A stretch of DNA of 19,290 nt from Lentisphaerota bacterium (GCA_003552565.1 PUNB01000266.1:1-19290); one strand, 5' to 3'; shown: positions 1 to 7,530, counted from the stretch's first letter. Notes: generated from the sequence alone by a model not told the origin. Made by a program: numbers and translations.

Positions 1-54
1 AGACAAAGTTTTATTTTTTTGTCTCTACACGCACAAAAAAATAAAACTTTGTCT
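1..54. repeat. Perfect 22-base inverted repeat with 10-base loop
   Basis: Bases 1-22 and 33-54 are exact reverse complements, separated by the 10 bases 23-32. The arms begin and end with AGACAAAG and CTTTGTCT and contain a run of seven T (or A). The right arm overlaps the next element, which starts at 51 with GTCTCGCACC. The window begins exactly at the left arm, so the element may extend outside. It could be an AT-rich cruciform or a transposon-like end. It does not resemble a standard terminator for a gene seen here. Confidence 0.85.
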
Positions 55-132
55 CGCACCTTGTCTCGCACCTTGTCTGGTTTTCTGTCGATTCCTCATT
101 TTTCAGACTAAGTGCGAGACAAGGTGCGAGAC
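51..132. repeat. R1 repeat element, 21-base perfect inverted arms
   Basis: Bases 51-71 and 112-132 are exact reverse complements. The left side also contains two adjacent copies of the 12-mer CGCACCTTGTCT (55-66 and 67-78). Related copies with the same arm motif and a similar T-rich centre lie at 3878-3951 and 13095-13166, with a fragment at 17106-17140. This is the best preserved copy. The family looks like a non-autonomous palindromic dispersed repeat. No transposase that might mobilise it is visible. Confidence 0.85.
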
Positions 133-184
133 TAGGAAAGTACTGTCCCTGAAACCCGCAACCTGACACCAGAAACCATTCAAC

Positions 185-237
185 AAGTCTCTCCCTCAGG
201 GTATCAGGCGCCCCGCGCCGGTGGCCGGGCTTATGTG
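185..237 (-). repeat. R2 hairpin repeat, complete copy, reverse orientation
   Basis: Read on the minus strand this runs from TCACATAAGCCCGG through a GC-rich palindromic core to CCCTGAGGGAGAGACTT. It matches the copy at 18948-19006 over most of its length. The family ends are AAGTCTC and GAGACTT and the core is a CCGGCGC...GCGCCGG stem. Its size and form resemble bacterial REP or MITE-like extragenic elements. Confidence 0.8.
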
Positions 238-399
238 AAACACCGCGGCTATCTTAAAGCGGCGGCCTGACGCCGCCTGTCTGACCACTTGGCTCAACAA
301 GGCATCGATCCTTATAAAGAGTTATGTGTTTTCGACAACTATCACTTTGATTGGCGGTTCCTGTCAATTTAAGTCTCTCCAAATTTGTGATTTATAGCT

Positions 400-424
400 G
401 TAATTGTTTAACGAGGGATACTTT
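400..424 (+). repeat. R7 25-base repeat, copy 1
   Basis: GTAATTG...GGATACTTT is repeated at 6554-6578 with 21 of 25 bases identical by eye. A short GTGATTTA stretch precedes both copies at different distances. This copy lies seven bases beyond the 3' end of pyrE. Confidence 0.6.
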
Positions 425-431
425 GAATAAT

Positions 432-1115
432 TCACGAGCCAAGTTCGCCGCCGTGTTTCTTGCGATATTCTTCTATTTTGCACAGCATTGAGGAATCCAG
501 AATTATCTTCCCTCCGACCGGATACCGGCTGAGGTGCACAATGATTTCATCAAGGTTAACTATCGGTATCGGTTTAAGCCCGAACTCTTCGCGCAGCTCC
601 CGCAGAGCGGATTTCTCGCTCGTTCCTTTTTCCTGCCGGTCAACGGACACCAGCAGGGCGCATATTTGGACCGGCGCTATGGCTTTCAGCAAGGGAACGG
701 TCTCGCGCACGGAGGTTCCGGCAGTGGTTACATCCTCAACAATGACGATCCGATCATTTGCCGCGGGAGTGTGGCCGATCAGACCGCCGCCTTCACCGTG
801 GTCTTTTTGTTCCTTGCGGTTAAAGCAGATATTGACATCGATATCATGCTCTCGGTATAAAGCCGTGGAAACGGCCGCGACCAGCGGAATGCCCTTGTAA
901 GCCGGCCCGAAAAGGCAGCTGTAATCTGAGCCTAGGTGACGGACCAGTGCTTGAGCGTAAAACTCTCCCAGCCGGAACAGACGGTGGCCGCTGTTGTAGT
1001 TGCCGGTATTGATGAAGAACGGGGTCTCGCGTCCCGATTTAGTGACAAAGTCACCGAAACTCAGAACTCCGCACTCAACCATGAATTCTATAAACCGCTG
1101 TTTGTATTTTTCCAT
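432..1115 (-). CDS. pyrE: Orotate phosphoribosyltransferase
   Basis: PyrE transfers phosphoribose from PRPP to orotate to make orotidine 5'-monophosphate, the penultimate step of UMP synthesis, in the cytoplasm. The 227-residue protein has the family marks in order: an N-terminal hood with KSGRETPFF (residues 26-34), FGPAYKGIP (69-77), the flexible catalytic loop FNRKEQKDHGEGG (98-110) and the PRPP loop VIVEDVTTAGTS (124-135). It closely follows the E. coli-type enzyme (213 residues) with a slightly longer C-terminus. A GAGG lies ten bases before the ATG at 1115. It is divergent from ptsP, and no other pyrimidine gene is nearby, so the gene is probably transcribed alone. Confidence 0.95.
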   Translation of the reverse strand: MEKYKQRFIEFMVECGVLSFGDFVTKSGRETPFFINTGNYNSGHRLFRLGEFYAQALVRHLGSDYSCLFGPAYKGIPLVAAVSTALYREHDIDVNICFNRKEQKDHGEGGGLIGHTPAANDRIVIVEDVTTAGTSVRETVPLLKAIAPVQICALLVSVDRQEKGTSEKSALRELREEFGLKPIPIVNLDEIIVHLSRYPVGGKIILDSSMLCKIEEYRKKHGGELGS

Positions 1116-1414
1116 AAAAATAGGGCCTCGTCAAGGTTTAATTTCCGTTTTCAAGTGTTACTATAATTGTAGTTTTCTATTTTTTCCTGCAGCTGCCGGC
1201 TTATTTGCTAGTCTGATAGTTCATGCGAATTCGGCCATGCGTCATTCATAGAGGGCTGAAAGCTGAGGGCTGGAACCTGAAGCCGGAGGTTCGAAGAATT
1301 GTATTTTTGTGTTTTTTGTGGCTATTCTTATCTGCGGCAAACTTGGCTCGTGAATTCTTCAGGCTGAAAACCGAATTAGTAGAAACCAGCTTTCCATTGC
1401 TTTGAGGTATGATC
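1116..1414. other. Divergent spacer between pyrE and ptsP
   Basis: This spacer of about 300 bases must hold the promoters of both flanking genes, but I see no strong -35/-10 pair. The minus strand has an AT-rich patch around 1150-1165 that could serve pyrE. Bases 1250-1285 carry GGCTGAAAGCTGAGGGCTGG-like short iterations. The 17-mer at 1309-1325 (GTGTTTTTTGTGGCTAT) occurs again at 9314-9330, so part of this spacer is dispersed repeat. Confidence 0.5.
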
Positions 1415-3730
1415 ATGAAAGACAAATCCCGCGATAATGTTGAAATGCTCTGCACCATCGCTGAACTCGGCAGTATGTTCAGTGGCAAAGGCGGTTTGAA
1501 TGAATTTCTGGAAAAGGTCGTGGATTGCGTGGCTGAGCACATGCGGGTACCGGTTTGTTCAATTTACCTGTACGATGAAGCCAGCCGGGAACTGACTCTG
1601 CAGGCCACCCGCGGATTGAAAATTCCATCGGGAAAAGAAGTGCGTCTTATGATAGGTGAGGGGATTGCCGGCGCCTCTCTTAAAGAACTCAGGCCGATTC
1701 GGGAGGAACAGGCTTCGGCCAATCCCAATTTTAAATTTTTCCCCGGCATCGAAGAAGAAAATTACGAAGCTTTTTTGGCGGTACCTATTGTCCATGGAGT
1801 AAATCGTATAGGGGTGCTGACGGTTCAGCATCATCAAAGAGGCTTTTTTGAGGATGCCGACAGCACCGCCTTGCGGGCCATTGCGTCTCAGCTGGCCGGA
1901 GCAATTGAAAACACCAAGCTGTTTCTTGATTTATCGGCCGGCAGGTTTTCAGAGCATACGCTGCCGGATTTGATCGACGGGCACGAAGAAGGGGAGTCAT
2001 ACATGATTCGCGGTTCCTCCGGCTCCTCGGGATTCGCTTACGGGCGAGTTGCATATTACGGCATGCTTTCCCCCCAGGAAAACCTGCTCGCGGCCGCCGA
2101 AAACGGTGAATGTCCTTTAAGCCTTGAAGATTTCGAAAAGGCTCTTAACATTACTGAAGAGGAACTGCAGAAGCTGCAGCTGCGGCTGGAAAAAGAGGCT
2201 CTGGATTTACAGGCTTCTCTGATTTTTAACGCTCATCTGCTGATGCTTAGAGATCCTGCTTTTGTGGAACGTATTCGTCAACTCATAAAAGATGGACAGG
2301 CTCCCAGTTCAGCGGTAGTGGAAACGGTGCGTGAATTGGCGGCTGTCTTTCGGCAAAGCTCGAACCCGCGATTGCGGGAAAAAGAACAGGACGTTAACGA
2401 CCTGGGGCATCGGCTGCTTCAGAATATGATGCCGGAGGAGATCGATGGCGGTGATTACAGCGGCCGGATTGTCATTACGGGAGAATTGCTGCCTTCAGAT
2501 CTGTTACGGATATCCACTCAGAACGCTGCCGGACTGGTGGTTGCCAAAGGCGCTTTTACCGCCCATGTGGCAATCCTGGCTCGAGCTTTGGATATACCTC
2601 TGGTTGTGGCCGCTGATGAACGACTCTATCAATTGTCCGGTTATGAAGAACTGCTCATCGATGCCAGTCAGGGAAATGTCTTTGTTAATCCCGATGAAAC
2701 AGTTCTTGAACATTATGAAAATCTGCGGGCAGCTCAAGCCGAAGCGGATGCCGATATGTCGGCGGAAGAGCAGGGAACGGAAGTATATCTTGATGACGGC
2801 AGCCGGGCGCGGATGCTGGCCAATATTAATTTGATCAGTGAAATACCTCTGGCTCTTGATCTGGGAGCGGAGGGCATAGGTTTGTATCGCTCTGAGTTTC
2901 CTTACTTGGTGCGGGATGACTTTCCCCAGGAGGAAGAGCAGTACCGGATTTATTCTCTTATTCTGGAAAAAATGCAGGGAGCGGAGGTTAGTCTTCGAAC
3001 TCTCGATGTCGGAGGCGATAAAATGCTTTCTTATTTTCCCAATGTTAAAGAGGCCAACCCATTTCTGGGTTTACGCTCCATTCGTTTTTCTCTGCAGTAT
3101 CAGGATGTCTTTGAGCAGCAGCTCAGAGCTATGCTTAGAGCCGGTTTGGACACCGGCGGCAATATGCGGATTATGTTTCCTTTGATATCTTCCGTTGATG
3201 ATTTTCTGATGGTCAGGAAAATCGTCGGTGACTGTATGCGCCAGCTTAGGCGTGACAATCACGATGATCTCTTTTCCCCAGCTTTAGGAGTGATGATTGA
3301 ACTGCCCGCCGCGGTGGAGCTGGCCGATGAACTGGCGGCGGCGGCTGATTTCCTATGCCTCGGCACCAATGACCTGGTTCAGTACATGCTGGCGGCCGAC
3401 CGCACCAACCCCGGAATCGCTCACTATTACGTTCCCTGGCATCCAGCCGTGCTGCGTGCGCTCAACAAAGTGGCCTCGGCGGCTGGACGGCACAAGAAAC
3501 CGGTGTCAATCTGCGGGGAGCTGGTGAATCAGCCGGGGCTGTTAATCTTCCTGCTGGGGATTGGTTTGCGGGATTTCAGTGTTGATGCCCATGAGATCGT
3601 TCATTTGCGGCGGCTGCTGCGTAATACTAAGCTCAGTGAAGCGGAGGAGCTGGCTGGAAAACTGCTGCGTTTGTCGACCATAGAAGAAGTCGAAGAAGCT
3701 ATGCGGAATTATTCCGCGGAAGAGAGATAA
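1415..3730 (+). CDS. ptsP: GAF-domain phosphoenolpyruvate-protein phosphotransferase (enzyme I Ntr)
   Basis: Enzyme I Ntr takes phosphate from phosphoenolpyruvate onto a histidine and passes it to an HPr-like protein, a regulatory phosphorelay rather than sugar uptake. The GAF domain spans roughly residues 10-170. A PEP-utilising N-terminal domain follows. The phosphohistidine segment GAFTAHVAILAR has its His near 384. The C-terminal barrel carries GIGLYRSEF, RTLDVGGDK, NPFLGLRSIRF, GVMIELPAA, LGTNDLVQY and the active-site cysteine in SICGELV (near 700). The length of 771 is close to E. coli PtsP (748). I start at 1415, because GAGG at 1404-1407 is seven bases before that ATG but only one base before the ATG at 1409. 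No HPr or EIIA-Ntr gene is nearby. The usual GG-x-[TS]-SH around the histidine is changed to GAFTAH. Confidence 0.92.
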   Translation: MKDKSRDNVEMLCTIAELGSMFSGKGGLNEFLEKVVDCVAEHMRVPVCSIYLYDEASRELTLQATRGLKIPSGKEVRLMIGEGIAGASLKELRPIREEQASANPNFKFFPGIEEENYEAFLAVPIVHGVNRIGVLTVQHHQRGFFEDADSTALRAIASQLAGAIENTKLFLDLSAGRFSEHTLPDLIDGHEEGESYMIRGSSGSSGFAYGRVAYYGMLSPQENLLAAAENGECPLSLEDFEKALNITEEELQKLQLRLEKEALDLQASLIFNAHLLMLRDPAFVERIRQLIKDGQAPSSAVVETVRELAAVFRQSSNPRLREKEQDVNDLGHRLLQNMMPEEIDGGDYSGRIVITGELLPSDLLRISTQNAAGLVVAKGAFTAHVAILARALDIPLVVAADERLYQLSGYEELLIDASQGNVFVNPDETVLEHYENLRAAQAEADADMSAEEQGTEVYLDDGSRARMLANINLISEIPLALDLGAEGIGLYRSEFPYLVRDDFPQEEEQYRIYSLILEKMQGAEVSLRTLDVGGDKMLSYFPNVKEANPFLGLRSIRFSLQYQDVFEQQLRAMLRAGLDTGGNMRIMFPLISSVDDFLMVRKIVGDCMRQLRRDNHDDLFSPALGVMIELPAAVELADELAAAADFLCLGTNDLVQYMLAADRTNPGIAHYYVPWHPAVLRALNKVASAAGRHKKPVSICGELVNQPGLLIFLLGIGLRDFSVDAHEIVHLRRLLRNTKLSEAEELAGKLLRLSTIEEVEEAMRNYSAEER

Positions 3731-3784
3731 AGTCGAAATGGATTCAGGTTCTGGGGCCGCCTGAGGCGGATTCTCGTTAACCGC

Positions 3785-3812
3785 CGAAAACAACAAACGA
3801 AAACCCGTTGTT
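3785..3812 (+). terminator. Possible weak terminator hairpin after ptsP
   Basis: AAAACAAC and GTTGTTTT can pair across a loop of about 12 bases, ending in a short T run, some 55 bases past the ptsP stop. The stem is mostly A-U and the T tract short, so this is only a candidate. It abuts the R2 repeat that follows. Confidence 0.25.
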
Positions 3813-3866
3813 TTACATAAGCCTGACCGCCGACGCGAGGCACCGGACAGCCTGAGGGTGAGACTT
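3813..3866 (+). repeat. R2 hairpin repeat, diverged copy
   Basis: ACATAAGCCTGACCGCCG starts the copy and GAGGGTGAGACTT ends it. The stem core is degenerate compared with the copies at 18948 and 19120, and the left terminal AAGTCTC is missing. It lies in the ptsP-mraY spacer directly before an R1 element. Confidence 0.65.
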
Positions 3867-3877
3867 GGGTATTAAAA

Positions 3878-3951
3878 CACTTTGTCGCGAACTTAGTCGC
3901 GCACTTTGTTCGATTCAGTTTTTTGTTTCCGACTAGGTGCGAGACAAGGTG
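3878..3951. repeat. R1 repeat element, second copy
   Basis: The left arm CACTTTGTCGCGAACTTAG is an imperfect reverse complement of the right arm CTAGGTGCGAGACAAGGTG. The centre has the TTCGATTC and T-rich tract seen in the copy at 51-132. An R2 end fragment, AAGTCTCACATAAG, follows at about 3963-3976, so this R1 copy sits between two pieces of R2. Confidence 0.7.
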
Positions 3952-4019
3952 TCAAAAATGCGAAGTCTCACATAAGTTATAAATAACAGAATAGAAATTA
4001 ACCCCGACGAATAATTGTT

Positions 4020-5159
4020 ATGTTTCCTCTTTTAGCACCCTATTTAGAAAAAATCTGGGGGCCTTTCCGGCTTTTCCAATCTCACATGATGCTTATCGGC
4101 ATGGGTACGGTTTTCGCCGCCCTGTTGGTTTTTTTTCTTATTCCTGTTATGCGTAAGCACCTACCCTTGGACCGAGGACGGCCGTTTACCACAACCTTTA
4201 CGGAAGCACAAGGAAAACCCACAGGTGCCGGTTTGCTATTGACACCGGCTTTTCTGCTCTCGCTTTTTCTGTTTCAGCCGCTGGGAATCAGGGTGTGGCA
4301 GATTGCCGCCTGTCTGGTCCTGGCCATGTTTTGCGGTTATTTGGATGACCGCAGTCAGGATTCATGGCACGAAAACCGAAAACTGCTTCTCGATCTGCTT
4401 GTCGCTGGCGCCACCGCTCTGGCGTTTTGCCAGGGGCAGACAGTGGCTATCTGGGTGCCCCTGTTCAGCGACCCGGTTTCGCTGCCGGCATGGCTCTATT
4501 TAATTATCGCCGGTATGGTACTAATGATAGCCATTAATACCACCAACTGCTCTGACGGGGTCGACGGCCTGGCCGGAACCTTGACTTTGATGTCTCTGTT
4601 CTATATGGGCGGCTTTCTTTATGTGGTGGTCGGACACGCCGGCGTGGCTGATTATTTGCTGGTGCCCCATAACGAGCAGGGAGCGGAATGGGCCATTCTG
4701 ATATTCACCGGAGCCGGTGTCCTGGCCGGCTATCTTTGGTACAATGCCGAACCCAGCTCGGTGCTCATGGGCGATGCCGGATCGCGTTTCTTCGGATTGC
4801 TGGTCGGAGTCGCCGTGCTGGCCTCGGGCAACCCATTTCTGATTGTTTCAATCGCCCCTATTGTGCTGCTCAACGGCGGTACCGGATTGGTCAAGCTTCT
4901 GATTCTTCGAGGCTTGAGAAAGCTCGGCTTTGATGTCCGTTCGCCGGAGATAGTGGCCGAATCAAAGCGCAACGGTGATTTCGGTGATAACGGCCGGCAT
5001 TCCAGATTGGCGGTTTATCTGCACAGTATTCGCTTCCCTTTGCATGACCACTGTCTGAAAAATCTGGGTTGGTCAAAAACTCAGGTGCTGGTGCGTTTTT
5101 TTCTGTTGCAGACCTTTCTGATTCCCATACTTTTGGGACTGCTGGTCAAGCTGCGTTAG
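4020..5159 (+). CDS. mraY: MraY-family phospho-N-acetylmuramoyl-pentapeptide transferase
   Basis: MraY moves phospho-MurNAc-pentapeptide from UDP to undecaprenyl phosphate in the inner membrane, giving lipid I for peptidoglycan. The 379-residue protein is strongly hydrophobic with about ten membrane segments. It has the catalytic signature: KPTGAG (66-71, for the usual KGTPTMGG), YLDDR (107-111), NCSDGVDGLAG (176-186), LMGDAGS (249-255) and, near the end, PLHDHCLKNLGW (340-351), which aligns with the MraY-specific PLHHHFE.KGW. That last motif favours MraY over WecA/TagO. The middle histidine of HHH is Asp, and several loops differ from the consensus. No clear ribosome-binding site precedes ATG 4020, but the N-terminus fits the family. 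No mur or fts genes adjoin it, unlike the dcw cluster. It could be the sole MraY or a divergent paralogue. Confidence 0.85.
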   Translation: MFPLLAPYLEKIWGPFRLFQSHMMLIGMGTVFAALLVFFLIPVMRKHLPLDRGRPFTTTFTEAQGKPTGAGLLLTPAFLLSLFLFQPLGIRVWQIAACLVLAMFCGYLDDRSQDSWHENRKLLLDLLVAGATALAFCQGQTVAIWVPLFSDPVSLPAWLYLIIAGMVLMIAINTTNCSDGVDGLAGTLTLMSLFYMGGFLYVVVGHAGVADYLLVPHNEQGAEWAILIFTGAGVLAGYLWYNAEPSSVLMGDAGSRFFGLLVGVAVLASGNPFLIVSIAPIVLLNGGTGLVKLLILRGLRKLGFDVRSPEIVAESKRNGDFGDNGRHSRLAVYLHSIRFPLHDHCLKNLGWSKTQVLVRFFLLQTFLIPILLGLLVKLR

Positions 5160-5190
5160 TGTGGTGATCGCTTATGTCGGGAGCTTCGGT

Positions 5191-5240
5191 AAGTAACGAC
5201 CGGACTCCGGATGGTCGCTTCCATCGGGACGACAAGTAAC
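5191..5240 (+). repeat. R5 50-base direct repeat, copy 1
   Basis: This copy aligns without gaps to 6600-6649. Shared blocks are AAGTAACGACCGGACT, GGTCGCT and CGACAAGTAAC. Each copy has AAGTAAC at both ends and an internal GACC...GGTC pairing. The two copies stand on either side of the aldo/keto reductase gene. Confidence 0.75.
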
Positions 5241-5337
5241 GCTTGGAATCCCGCCCTTGGAACTACGGCGCGGCTATCCGGAGGGGGTTTGGCTGACGCA
5301 GACTCAGGGATCCCACAGCTCGTACATTCCTGTTTCT

Positions 5338-6468
5338 TCAGTTGTTTTCTTTATTTTCTTCCGTCAGGTTGGCAGCGGCCCATCTCATTTCTTCGGAGAT
5401 TGCCAGGTGCTGGGTGCATTTCGGCTCGCACTTTCGGCAGCCGGTGCATGCTTCTGCTCTTTTTTGAATGTCTATTTTTTTGTATTGCTGTCGCGCCGCC
5501 TGAAGCAGCCCCCAGGCGCGGGCGTTATAGACACATTTCATGACCGCGGGTATGTTTATTCCTTCAGGGCAGGGCAGGCAGTATTCACAGCCGGTGCAGT
5601 ATCCGCTGTTTTCCGGACCTCGCGCTTCCAGGAATTGATTTATCTTTTGCATTTGGTCCGGCGAAAACAGCGGTTTTTCGGCGGCTGCCACAGTGTGATC
5701 AATGTCACTAGGCCGGTTTATTCCGGAAACCACACTGGTCACGTGAGGATTGGAAAGAATATACCGAATAGCCAGCTCCGGCACGTCCGCCGCTCCGACC
5801 TGACCCGCCAGTTCCATAAGCACCGGACTGTTTTCCGTTAAGCGTCCGCCGCCTACCGGATTCATGATCAAAGTGCCGATGCCCGCTTCCGCCGCCGCCT
5901 GAATCGCCGGCTGATAACGCCGATTAAGAAGGTTATAGGTGAAAAGAATAATATCACACCAGTCCGCTTCCTTTATGTAATTCTTCAGGTTCTCTACACT
6001 GTCGTGAGTGGTAAATCCGGTTCGGCGCACCAGTCCGTCCTTGATCGCCTGCTGAATGCCGTCCACTATGCCGCCTGGCCGGACGGCCTGGTCGTAGTGC
6101 TCACGGCTTGCAATGTTCCATACCTGATAATAATCTATGTAATCAAGGTTCAAACGCTGTAAAGACTCTTCGATTCTTCGACGTATCGTAGCCGCGTCCG
6201 GCTGATCATCCGACCTGACCTTGATAATCCAGGGCGAGGATTTTGTTGAAAGGATCACTTTCTCTCGATAACCGTCGCGTAAGGCTTTGCCGATTATCCA
6301 CTCTGATTCCCCGTAACCCCTGCTGGTGTCGATGTAGCGCATTCCGGAGTCGATCGCATAGCGGATAAGGTAGATCGCGTCTTTTACATCGCGCGGCAGT
6401 CGCATCCCCCCAATATTGGCCGGGGGCACCTTGAAACCGGAACGATTTCCGAAATTCCTTAAATGCAT
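5338..6468 (-). CDS. Aldo/keto reductase with C-terminal 4Fe-4S ferredoxin-like domain
   Basis: The first 280 residues are an aldo/keto reductase barrel: GMRYIDTSRGYGESE (42-56, with catalytic Asp47 and Tyr52), LSTKSS (73-78, Lys76), NLDYIDYYQVW (107-117) and LIMNPVGGGRL (200-210). The C-terminus adds two ferredoxin-type cysteine sets, C291-x2-C294-x2-C297-x3-C300-P and C341-x2-C344-x2-C347-x3-C351, which predict two [4Fe-4S] clusters. The histidine that completes the usual Asp-Tyr-Lys-His tetrad is not at its expected place (QVWNIAS). Family members of this layout are presumed cytoplasmic oxidoreductases taking or giving electrons through the clusters, but the substrate is unknown. GAGG lies six bases before the ATG. 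The gene is alone and bracketed by the R5 repeat. Confidence 0.9.
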   Translation of the reverse strand: MHLRNFGNRSGFKVPPANIGGMRLPRDVKDAIYLIRYAIDSGMRYIDTSRGYGESEWIIGKALRDGYREKVILSTKSSPWIIKVRSDDQPDAATIRRRIEESLQRLNLDYIDYYQVWNIASREHYDQAVRPGGIVDGIQQAIKDGLVRRTGFTTHDSVENLKNYIKEADWCDIILFTYNLLNRRYQPAIQAAAEAGIGTLIMNPVGGGRLTENSPVLMELAGQVGAADVPELAIRYILSNPHVTSVVSGINRPSDIDHTVAAAEKPLFSPDQMQKINQFLEARGPENSGYCTGCEYCLPCPEGINIPAVMKCVYNARAWGLLQAARQQYKKIDIQKRAEACTGCRKCEPKCTQHLAISEEMRWAAANLTEENKENN

Positions 6469-6553
6469 AAAAAACCTCTATTATGGTTCTCTCTTAAAAA
6501 AGTGGGTTATTGATTTATTTGGGACTTGTGATTTAGGATTTGGAACTTTTGCA

Positions 6554-6578
6554 GTAATTGCTTAATAAAGGATACTTT
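6554..6578 (+). repeat. R7 25-base repeat, copy 2
   Basis: This is the partner of 400-424, with four mismatches by eye. It lies upstream of the aldo/keto reductase gene. Whether it is a repeat remnant or a shared regulatory sequence cannot be told from two copies. Confidence 0.6.
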
Positions 6579-6599
6579 ATCCTACTTCAAGAAGTCGAC

Positions 6600-6649
6600 A
6601 AGTAACGACCGGACTGTGGACGGTCGCTCTCCTTTAGTCGACAAGTAAC
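6600..6649 (+). repeat. R5 50-base direct repeat, copy 2
   Basis: This is the same orientation and length as 5191-5240. The boundary motif TCGACAAGTAAC occurs twice here, at 6595-6606 and 6638-6649. The inner GACCG...CGGTC can form a small stem. Confidence 0.75.
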
Positions 6650-6770
6650 TAGACCCCGTGCGAAAAGGTATCGCACCCATGCTCCCGCTTGTTTCGGATG
6701 AGATTTCGGACGCCCGCATTGCCACGTGCTATATTTAGAGAGGGAACATCACCGCAGCCGTATCTGGAGA

Positions 6771-6811
6771 GCGAGCAGCTTGCCTGAGCCACACGAAGAG
6801 TGGTCAGGTCC
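6771..6811 (+). repeat. R6 41-base repeat, left copy
   Basis: This is the exact reverse complement of 9115-9155 over all 41 bases. The unit includes CTGAGCCAC...GTGGTCAG, which can fold on itself around ACGAAGA. The two copies enclose tRNA-Leu, the small ORF and the DUF362 gene (about 2.3 kb). Confidence 0.85.
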
Positions 6812-7244
6812 TCGCGAGCCAATGGAGCGCCCTCAGCCAGCCAGACCGCTTGCCCTCAAATCACTGTCATACCATAACTCGAAAAACGAGAGATTTTTTC
6901 AATATTTTGTGCTGAAAGTTTCGATTTTGTCATTTTTGTTTGGCGAAGATCTCTAAATCCAATACCGATGATCCGATCGCCTTTCCCAGGTCTGGGATGT
7001 TTCGGGAAGACTACGTCAAGGTTCTCTATGTATCCGGAGCAGTGCAGGGCTAAGATTCAATATGGATTAATTTGAAAGCCTTTCAACCCCGTATCAACGC
7101 ATCTTTGGCAGACCGCTTACCTCATCCCGGTTATCACATTGAATTATTGTTGTTTTGTACTAGGTTATGTCTTCCCTAGGTTTTGCGGCTTATTGCGCTA
7201 ATTCGCTTAACGTAGAGTCGCGCCACAATAGTTTTCTGATTATT

Positions 7245-7250
7245 TATAAT
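7245..7250 (+). promoter_or_regulatory. Candidate -10 box for tRNA-Leu
   Basis: TATAAT stands 20 bases before the mature tRNA 5' end, a suitable distance for a short precursor leader. No good -35 hexamer is visible 16-18 bases upstream, so the call rests on the -10 alone. Confidence 0.4.
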
Positions 7251-7270
7251 CTCACCAGCAGCAACTTAAG

Positions 7271-7356
7271 GCCCGGGTGGCGGAATGGCAGACGCAACGG
7301 ACTTAAAATCCGTTTTCCGTAAGGAAGTGGGGGTTCGAGTCCCCCCCCGGGTACCA
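7271..7356 (+). tRNA. tRNA-Leu (anticodon UAA)
   Basis: The 86-base gene folds as a class II tRNA. The acceptor GCCCGGG pairs with CCCGGGT (a G-U pair at 1-72), followed by discriminator A and an encoded CCA (7354-7356). The anticodon stem is ACGGA/TCCGT with loop CTTAAAA, so the anticodon is TAA at 7304-7306. A long variable arm (TTCC-GTAA-GGAA) and the T arm GGGGG-TTCGAGT-CCCCC follow. The long variable arm, anticodon and A73 all agree with leucine. It reads UUA and, by wobble, UUG codons. Confidence 0.97.
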
Positions 7357-7530
7357 CCTTCTCACCTCAAGCTCTCGCACTCTGCTATCACTGCAAGCTT
7401 AATGATTACCAAAAAAAAATTACTGCTAAGACTATTCAAGGCAACATCCTATATTGGCCACGTACTTGATATAAGCAATATACAAAAATGAATATGATGT
7501 TTGAATTTTTCCGATTCTAACGCTTTCCAA

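Larger units (their letters stand above)
1..431. other. Repeat-filled intergenic DNA before pyrE
   Basis: No open frame here looks like a protein. The stretch holds, in order, a perfect 22-base palindrome arm pair (1-54), the 21-base-arm element with tandem 12-mers (51-132), a complete R2-type hairpin repeat in reverse orientation (185-237), a GC-rich hairpin around 256-277 (GCGGCG...CGCCGC), a fragment (about 281-294) related to the 41-base repeat further right, and a 25-base repeat (400-424) next to the 3' end of pyrE. The run AGTACTGTCCCT near 138-149 is of a kind I associate with dispersed repeats in other genomes, which is memory rather than a search. Confidence 0.7.
6469..7270. other. 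Gene-free spacer with repeats between the reductase and tRNA-Leu
   Basis: I see no convincing protein in these 800 bases. Bases 6500-6580 contain GTGATTTAG and the R7 repeat copy (6554-6578). The R5 copy (6600-6649) follows, then CTAGACCCCGTGCGAAAAGG (6649-6668, R8 fragment) and one of two perfect 41-base repeats (6771-6811). A short hairpin CTCG-AAAAA-CGAG followed by AGATTTTTT (6878-6899) looks terminator-like but has only four pairs. About 6900-7240 shows nothing I can name apart from a small CCCAG...CTGGG hairpin near 6986-6998. Confidence 0.6.

Noticed and set aside
51..78. Start of a CRISPR-like array from tandem CGCACCTTGTCT
   Set aside because: There are only two 12-base units with no spacers between them, the pattern is palindromic, and no cas gene is in the window.
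460..900. Plus-strand frame of 146 residues
   Set aside because: It is antisense to pyrE, which has every family motif.
1409..1411. ATG at 1409 as the ptsP start
   Set aside because: GAGG would be only one base away. The ATG at 1415 has proper spacing.
6726..6956. Open frame of 76 residues with LPEPHEEWSGP
   Set aside because: The peptide is encoded by the 41-base repeat. The same peptide-like string appears in the frame over the other repeat copy, so it reflects repeat DNA.
7285..7491. Open frame of 68 residues on the plus strand
   Set aside because: It reads through most of the tRNA-Leu gene, which explains the sequence.
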